9,451 bases of DNA, taken from positions 1 to 9,451 of the forward strand of contig JALEUF010000091.1 in assembly GCA_022781015.1 (NCBI GenBank), read 5' to 3'. This document shows positions 5,997 to 9,451 of this stretch, one piece after another. Origin of the DNA: Caryophanales bacterium. GTDB lineage: Bacteria; Bacillota_I; Bacilli_A; RFN20; CAG-826. A program made the translations under genes and the position numbers. The notes under the pieces were generated by a model. That model had not been told where the DNA came from and did no database searches. It worked only from the letters and a program-made list of their open reading frames with translations. The stretch's first letter is position 1. Every line of letters starts with the position of its first letter.

Positions 5997-6014
5997 CTGT
6001 TTAGATATAAACAG
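5997..6014 (+). promoter_or_regulatory. Stem-loop at the 5' end of the thioredoxin-like mRNA
   Basis: CTGTTT-AGATAT-AAACAG forms a perfect 6-bp stem with a 6-nt loop. It starts within a nucleotide or two of the predicted transcription start and ends 10 nt before the Shine-Dalgarno GGAGG (6025-6029). A 5'-terminal hairpin like this can protect mRNA from 5'-dependent decay; that role is inferred. Confidence 0.4.
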
Positions 6015-6035
6015 GTCCTTTTTTGGAGGCATTAC

Positions 6036-6938
6036 ATGAATATTTTAAAGGCTATAGGCGGTTTATTTGTAAAACTATGGCGTTGGATAAAAGAGACCGC
6101 TTGGGTTCAACCATTACTTATTGTTGGCGCTATTTTTGCCGTCATCTTCTCAATTCCAAAGATTACCGAATGGGTTCAATCAATGGATGCCGGTTCTGTT
6201 TCTGCCTACTATACTCAATTCAAATTAACTCTCGAAGGCCAAACTTCAACCGATGAACATACCACTCAAGCTGATGAAATAACTGGTTTCATCAATGAAT
6301 GGTCTAACTTCGATCATAAATACACTTCTTATGCCGACTATAAGGCTAGCTTAGATAAAGACGCCAAAGATATGATCGAAAAATATGGCGAAAAGTTCTA
6401 TCTAGTCTATGTTGGAAAAGATTGCACCAACTGCGAAACAATCCAACCAGGATTTGAAGCCCTCCAAGAAAATTGGGGCAGCAGCTATGTTGCTGATGAT
6501 TCTAGAAGCTTCAAGATGTATACCATCTTCTCTGATGAAGAATCCACTAATGATGATGACTTCGATACTGATGATAACAAGAAAGCCTTTGTCCGTTATC
6601 TAGACAAATGGAATGATGAAGGTTTCTTCACCAATGGAGGAGGACGCTTAGAAGAAGCTCCATATCACAAAGCTGCTTCTGTTTCCGATTCTGATTATGA
6701 ACACTTCATCGATGCTGATCATTCTTCCTTCTCAGTACCAACCATCTTATTAGTTGATTTCTCCGAAGAAGCATTCAACTTACAACAATCAAGAGTTGGC
6801 TTAAGCGAAATTATGTTCGGAGTCAGCGGTTCTGATAAAGTTGCCAAAGCTGACTTATTGATGGAAATGTGGAATCATACAACCAAATCTGATAACACCA
6901 ATCCATTCTCTGATGTCTATAAACAATCTGTAAAATAA
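6036..6938 (+). CDS. Membrane-anchored thioredoxin-fold protein
   Basis: The start is the ATG at 6036, six nt after GGAGG (6025-6029), giving 300 residues. A basic N-terminus (KLWRWIK) and one membrane segment at about 23-41 anchor it, with the rest probably outside the cell. The thioredoxin-like domain starts near 118: FYLVYVGKDCTNCETIQPGF has a beta strand and the redox motif C130-T-N-C133, and SFSVPTILLVDF (231-242) has the cis-proline expected opposite the active site. Between them lies a long acidic insertion (165-182, TIFSDEES...DDDFDTDD) that ordinary thioredoxins of about 105 residues lack. Residues 50-117 are an unassigned helical or linker region. Likely roles are extracytoplasmic thiol-disulfide exchange or quality control of surface proteins. 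The fold is well supported; partner and direction (oxidase or reductase) are unknown. Confidence 0.85.
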   Translation: MNILKAIGGLFVKLWRWIKETAWVQPLLIVGAIFAVIFSIPKITEWVQSMDAGSVSAYYTQFKLTLEGQTSTDEHTTQADEITGFINEWSNFDHKYTSYADYKASLDKDAKDMIEKYGEKFYLVYVGKDCTNCETIQPGFEALQENWGSSYVADDSRSFKMYTIFSDEESTNDDDFDTDDNKKAFVRYLDKWNDEGFFTNGGGRLEEAPYHKAASVSDSDYEHFIDADHSSFSVPTILLVDFSEEAFNLQQSRVGLSEIMFGVSGSDKVAKADLLMEMWNHTTKSDNTNPFSDVYKQSVK

Positions 6939-6955
6939 AAAGAAAAATAAAATTT

Positions 6956-6995
6956 AAAACCTGTCGCTAATTCATCTAACGGCAGGTTTTCTTTA
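6956..6995. terminator. Bidirectional rho-independent terminator
   Basis: Arms AAAACCTGTCG (6956-6966) and CGGCAGGTTTT (6980-6990) form an 11-bp stem with one G-U wobble and a 13-nt loop. TTTTCTTTA follows on the plus strand, 17 nt after the thioredoxin-like stop. On the minus strand the stem is followed by TTTTAAATTTTATTTTTC, so it can also stop transcripts of the lipoprotein gene at 7155-7715. The 159 bp from 6996 to 7154 hold no other feature I can support. Confidence 0.88.
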
Positions 6996-7154
6996 TACCT
7001 ATATATTATATAAGGAGCTATTCAACTAATTGGAAAGCATAAGCTGTTCTTGCAATAACTATATGGTTCCTGCTTTTGCCCTCTTAACAAATTCTATTCA
7101 AAACAACCAGAGATAGCAGTTAAATAATAATCCCGCCACCTATCAGTCTCTTAG

Positions 7155-7715
7155 TCATTCTGCAAGAGCAAAATCATAAATCATTTTTCCTGGAGAATCA
7201 CATGTTTCGCAAATGCTACCATTTTCATCTACGCCTGGTAAAAGTCCAGGTGTTACAAAACACATACCATTGTATGTTTCTGAAAAATATTTCCATTCGC
7301 ATAAACTAAAGAAATCAGGTGCATCCACGTCCCCTTCCATTAGGTTTGGTTTAAAATAAACCATGTCCCAAATGGCATCGTACAATATGTTCTGGTCATA
7401 TTTTATTGAATATGTTTGGTGAGACGAAAATTCAGTTCCATCTAGACTCCACTTTACCAAGCAATCCACTTTATTAACAAACTCAATCGTGAACGACGGA
7501 TAATTTGTTCCGTTTACAACTCTTTGCAATGTATATGTCGATGGCAACCTGAGTTCGGTTTTTGATGATGTCGAAATCGAGGTTGTGGTCGTGGCTGTAG
7601 AAATACTTGGTTCAGTTGAATCTATGTCACCATTAGTGGATTCGCTAATCGAGGTTGGTTTATTGCCGCACGACAATAGCAAAAGCGGCACTAATGCAAT
7701 TATGATTTTTTTTAT
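7155..7715 (-). CDS. Small lipoprotein of unknown function, apparent ATA start
   Basis: The coherent reading begins at ATA (7715-7713) and gives 186 residues: [M]KKIIIALVPLLLLSCGN, a textbook lipoprotein signal with two lysines, a hydrophobic core and lipobox LLSC with Cys at 16. GGAGG at 7726-7722 is 6 nt upstream of the ATA, ideal spacing. The next usable start in frame is GTG at 7691-7689; it would delete the KK n-region and half of the hydrophobic core and lies 30 nt from the Shine-Dalgarno. An in-frame stop at 7733-7731 rules out any longer start. After the Cys comes a Ser/Thr-rich tether (about 21-51), then a compact domain rich in aromatic residues with five cysteines, including CETC near the C-terminus. 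I recognise no family. Either AUA is used for initiation or an ATG mutated recently and expression is reduced. Confidence 0.72.
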   Translation of the reverse strand: MKKIIIALVPLLLLSCGNKPTSISESTNGDIDSTEPSISTATTTTSISTSSKTELRLPSTYTLQRVVNGTNYPSFTIEFVNKVDCLVKWSLDGTEFSSHQTYSIKYDQNILYDAIWDMVYFKPNLMEGDVDAPDFFSLCEWKYFSETYNGMCFVTPGLLPGVDENGSICETCDSPGKMIYDFALAE

Positions 7716-7721
7716 TTTTTG

Positions 7722-7726
7722 CCTCC
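7722..7726 (-). promoter_or_regulatory. Shine-Dalgarno that points to the ATA start
   Basis: AAAAGGAGGC on the minus strand (7730-7721) contains a perfect GGAGG. Six nt later is ATA AAA AAA, the beginning of the lipoprotein signal peptide. No ATG, GTG or TTG lies at a workable distance in that frame. Confidence 0.75.
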
Positions 7727-7883
7727 TTTTTTATCTTGATGAGGCGATATTCTTCATTATGAATGGATTTGGCCTTATCAAGTTATAGGAGTCACTTGCT
7801 TTTATGCCCCTTATATTTTGAATTTAACATTGCTCCAATTCGTGTCAATAAAAAATTTTCTAGGCCTAAATCTACTTCATTTC

Positions 7884-7910
7884 CAAAAGAAAATGGGCCT
7901 AACGCCCACT
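7884..7910 (-). terminator. Terminator of the ylbF-rsmD-coaD operon
   Basis: On the minus strand AGTGGGC (7910-7904) pairs with GCCCATT (7898-7892) as a 7-bp stem with one G-U pair and a 5-nt loop, followed by TTTTCTTTTG. It begins 26 nt beyond the coaD stop at 7937. Its right half resembles the terminator at 349-389 (TGGGCATTTTCTTTT there). Confidence 0.85.
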
Positions 7911-7936
7911 ACTTCAATCCATAAGTTTAGCAAAGA

Positions 7937-8422
7937 CTATTTATTAGATTCTCTTTTCTTTAATAAAGCCAAATTTACACATGGTGGTACTAATTTAGAT
8001 ACATCCGCTCCATTATTAGACATTTCATTTATTGTCGAACTAGAAATAAATGAAGTTTTGTTACTAGCCATAAAGAATACCATCTCAACCGAGTTATCAA
8101 GAAAACTATTCGCAGCAGCTAATTGGAACTCATATTCAAAATCAGTTATAGCCCTTAACCCACGGATAATATGACTTGAACCGTGTTTTTTTGCATAATC
8201 AACAGTAAACCCAGAAGTAAAATCTACGTCGACATTTTCTAAATCCTTTGTAGCCTCTTTCATCAAGGCAAGTCTTTCCTCAACACTAAATTCGCTTTTC
8301 TTATTTGGATTAACTGCTAATAAAAGAGTTACATGGTCAAATAATCCCAATGTCCTTTTCAATATGTCCATATGTCCATTAGTAATTGGGTCAAATGAGC
8401 CAGGATAAATTGCTTTTTTCAT
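7937..8422 (-). CDS. coaD: Phosphopantetheine adenylyltransferase (CoaD)
   Basis: CoaD transfers AMP from ATP to 4'-phosphopantetheine, giving dephospho-CoA, the penultimate step of coenzyme A synthesis in the cytoplasm. The 161-residue length is standard. Diagnostic motifs are YPGSFDPITNGHMDI (6-20) with the nucleotidyltransferase T/HxGH-type site (TNGH, 14-17), RGLRAITDFEYEFQLA (87-102) and the SxISSST nucleotide-binding loop (124-130). The ATG at 8420-8422 follows GAGG at 8433-8430 with 7 nt spacing. That Shine-Dalgarno lies inside the 3' end of rsmD, and the two coding regions are separated by one base, so translation is probably coupled. The rsmD-coaD pairing is common in bacteria, and coaD is essential in most. 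Nothing in the sequence looks degraded. Confidence 0.97.
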   Translation of the reverse strand: MKKAIYPGSFDPITNGHMDILKRTLGLFDHVTLLLAVNPNKKSEFSVEERLALMKEATKDLENVDVDFTSGFTVDYAKKHGSSHIIRGLRAITDFEYEFQLAAANSFLDNSVEMVFFMASNKTSFISSSTINEMSNNGADVSKLVPPCVNLALLKKRESNK

Positions 8423-8423
8423 A

Positions 8424-8963
8424 TTATTTCCTCAACAATATCAATTTAGTATAACCGTATTTCTTGTATTTGACTTCGCTAAAACCTTCTAGATTTAGTT
8501 CAAGTTCTCCTTCATATTCTATTCCAATTCTGCCCATATTATCTAGCAATGATAATTTATTAATCATATCAATGCTATTTTGATAATATTCCTTATCTTT
8601 ATATGGAGGGTCTATATATATAAAGGAAAAGGAGATTCCTAATTTAGATAAATGTTCTAAAGCAGCCAAATAATCCATATCCAATATAATCCCATTTCCT
8701 TCTTTTAATGAAGCTAAATTGGATTTAATAACCTTAATCGCATCATTAGAAGTATCTACAAAATAGGATTTCTTTGCCCCTCTAGACAATGCTTCTATCC
8801 CCACTGCACCTGAGCCTGCAAATAAATCTAATGTATTTCCATCTAAATCAAAACTAACCGCAGAAAATAAAGCTTCCCTAACCATATTTTTCGTAGGAAC
8901 AGTCCTACTATCAGGAGTAACAATAACTCTACTTCTATATTTACCACCGATTATCTTGATCAT
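8424..8963 (-). CDS. rsmD: 16S rRNA (guanine966-N2)-methyltransferase (RsmD)
   Basis: RsmD uses S-adenosylmethionine to methylate G966 of 16S rRNA (E. coli numbering) during 30S assembly. From the ATG at 8963 the protein has 179 residues, normal for the family. It opens MIKIIGGKYR, has TVPTKNMVREALF (21-33), the SAM-binding loop LDLFAGSGAVGIEALSRGA (45-63), the acidic residue after the second strand (FVD, 68-70) and the catalytic DPPY at 118-121. An in-frame ATG at 8969 lies one nt from the AGGA Shine-Dalgarno (8974-8971), whereas 8963 has 7 nt spacing, so 8963 is preferred. The start overlaps the TGA of the upstream gene as ATGA, and the stop is one base from coaD. Confidence 0.96.
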   Translation of the reverse strand: MIKIIGGKYRSRVIVTPDSRTVPTKNMVREALFSAVSFDLDGNTLDLFAGSGAVGIEALSRGAKKSYFVDTSNDAIKVIKSNLASLKEGNGIILDMDYLAALEHLSKLGISFSFIYIDPPYKDKEYYQNSIDMINKLSLLDNMGRIGIEYEGELELNLEGFSEVKYKKYGYTKLILLRK

Positions 8964-9316
8964 TTGCATTTCCTTTTTTCTTTAAAGGAAGAAAACAATA
9001 TCTCATCTATTTGTTCATATAGTTTTCTGACTTCCTTAAAAGCATTCATATAATCTTTAACAACATCTAATGTATCTAATTCTAGTTTTATTTGATGTAA
9101 TTCCTGCCTAGATTTAACAGCAAAAGGAGAATCAAAGCCAAAATGATTTAAGTCATCATCATATTTAGAAGATGCTAGTTTCATCTTAATTGATAATTCA
9201 TTGGCTTTTAAGTCAGCTGACATTATTTTCTCTTTTTCTTTAAGCAACACTACTCTAGAGTCATTATCTAGATTAGTCTTAAGCAAATTAAGAGCTTCCA
9301 AGGTTTCTTGCTTCAT
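8960..9316 (-). CDS. ylbF: YlbF/YmcA-family regulator protein
   Basis: The 118-residue, helical, highly charged protein matches the Com_YlbF (DUF964) family. Landmarks are the pattern LKEKEKIMSADLKANELSIKM at about 25-45, the HFGFDSPFAVKSRQEL turn (58-73) and IKLELDTLDVVKDYMNAFKEV (76-96). In Bacillus subtilis YlbF (RicF) works with YmcA and YaaT in a complex affecting RNase Y-dependent mRNA processing, competence and sporulation. The order ylbF-rsmD-coaD matches B. subtilis ylbF-ylbG-ylbH-ylbI except that ylbG is missing. B. subtilis YlbF is longer and, as I recall it, has a Cys-rich tail linked to an Fe-S cluster; here only one Cys (117) remains near the C-terminus. The ATG is the only start, since an in-frame TAA lies 12 nt upstream, and it lacks a clear Shine-Dalgarno. 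Which family paralogue this is remains open. Confidence 0.8.
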   Translation of the reverse strand: MKQETLEALNLLKTNLDNDSRVVLLKEKEKIMSADLKANELSIKMKLASSKYDDDLNHFGFDSPFAVKSRQELHQIKLELDTLDVVKDYMNAFKEVRKLYEQIDEILFSSFKEKRKCK

Positions 9317-9327
9317 ACAACTATTAT

Positions 9328-9357
9328 CTTATAAAAATTTATAAAAAGGTACGACAA
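9328..9357 (-). promoter_or_regulatory. Candidate promoter of the ylbF-rsmD-coaD operon
   Basis: TTGTCG (9357-9352) and TATAAG (9333-9328) are 18 nt apart on the minus strand. The -10 ends 11 nt before the ATG, so the leader would be only a few nucleotides, in line with the missing Shine-Dalgarno. The region is AT-rich and an alternative TATAAA lies a few bases upstream. Confidence 0.42.
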
Positions 9358-9378
9358 AAAGAAGCAAAAGCTTTGCTT
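9356..9378 (-). terminator. Probable terminator of the gene upstream of ylbF
   Basis: AAGCAAA (9378-9372) and TTTGCTT (9368-9362) form a 7-bp stem with a 3-nt loop, followed by CTTTTTG on the minus strand. The stem has only two G-C pairs, so it is moderate. Its T run overlaps the candidate -35 box of the ylbF promoter. Confidence 0.5.
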
Positions 9379-9451
9379 TTAAAAAACAGAGATATTTAGC
9401 TTCAATTAATCTCTTTTAACGTTTTCGAAAACTTGGTTTGTCATCATCATT

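Noticed and set aside
5961..6035. Longer thioredoxin-like protein starting with TTG at 5961
   Set aside because: This stretch holds the promoter and leader hairpin, and the ATG at 6036 has GGAGG 6 nt upstream.
6023..6603. Two short plus-strand open frames inside the thioredoxin-like gene
   Set aside because: They are alternative-frame shadows of a gene with intact motifs and its own ribosome binding site.
7013..7117. Possible 28-codon Cys-containing peptide from TTG at 7031 after AAGGAG
   Set aside because: Spacing is long (about 12 nt), the start is weak, no promoter is convincing and it lies directly behind a strong terminator. Too little to support.
7585..8174. Plus-strand open frames antisense to the small lipoprotein and to coaD
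   Set aside because: They lie opposite clear genes, one crosses the coaD terminator, and neither has a credible ribosome binding site.
9406..9451. 3' end of a further minus-strand gene
   Set aside because: Two frames stay open to the window edge (one ending PSFRKR at 9416, one ending ENVKRD at 9406). With at most 14 codons visible I cannot choose, although the hairpin at 9356-9378 suggests that a gene ends near here.

Overview
The window is AT-rich bacterial DNA using the standard stop set: TGA ends at least three genes (the MarR regulator, the YlbF-like gene and one lipoprotein). Clear Shine-Dalgarno sites, lipobox-type lipoproteins, a MepR/MepA-like pair and the ylbF-rsmD-coaD gene order point to Bacillota, probably a low-GC Bacilli or Erysipelotrichia-like lineage. 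A TGA=Trp mollicute is unlikely. Exact taxonomy cannot be fixed from this window.

Layout: (1) 1-202, minus: 5' part of an ATPase with a Walker A motif, leaving the window. (2) 349-2866, minus: a compact three-gene unit. It encodes an ECF-type sigma factor, a single-pass membrane protein in the anti-sigma position (overlapping the sigma gene by 14 bp) and a lipoprotein, closed by a strong terminator. The extracytoplasmic part of the membrane protein and the C-terminal two-thirds of the lipoprotein look homologous, sharing an identical acidic EVEEDESE block and several later motifs. This is the best candidate for an undescribed system: an envelope-signalling sigma circuit with a secreted look-alike of the anti-sigma sensor domain. 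(3) 2948-4809, plus: a MarR regulator and a MATE efflux transporter in one operon. Its promoter has a palindrome between -35 and -10, a convincing autorepression operator. (4) 4828-5865, minus: a YitT/DUF2179 membrane protein, convergent with the MATE gene.

(5) 5961-6995, plus: a membrane-anchored thioredoxin-fold protein with its own extended -10 promoter, a hairpin leader and a bidirectional terminator. (6) 7155-7715, minus: a small lipoprotein whose Shine-Dalgarno spacing and signal peptide indicate initiation at an ATA codon, or a start codon lost by mutation. (7) 7884-9316, minus: a tightly coupled housekeeping operon of a YlbF-like protein, RsmD (16S rRNA m2G966 methyltransferase) and CoaD (phosphopantetheine adenylyltransferase), followed by a terminator. 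Upstream of it lies a probable terminator of a gene that is mostly outside the window.

No tRNA, rRNA, CRISPR array, insertion sequence or phage gene was seen. No gene-free stretch exceeds about 220 bp.
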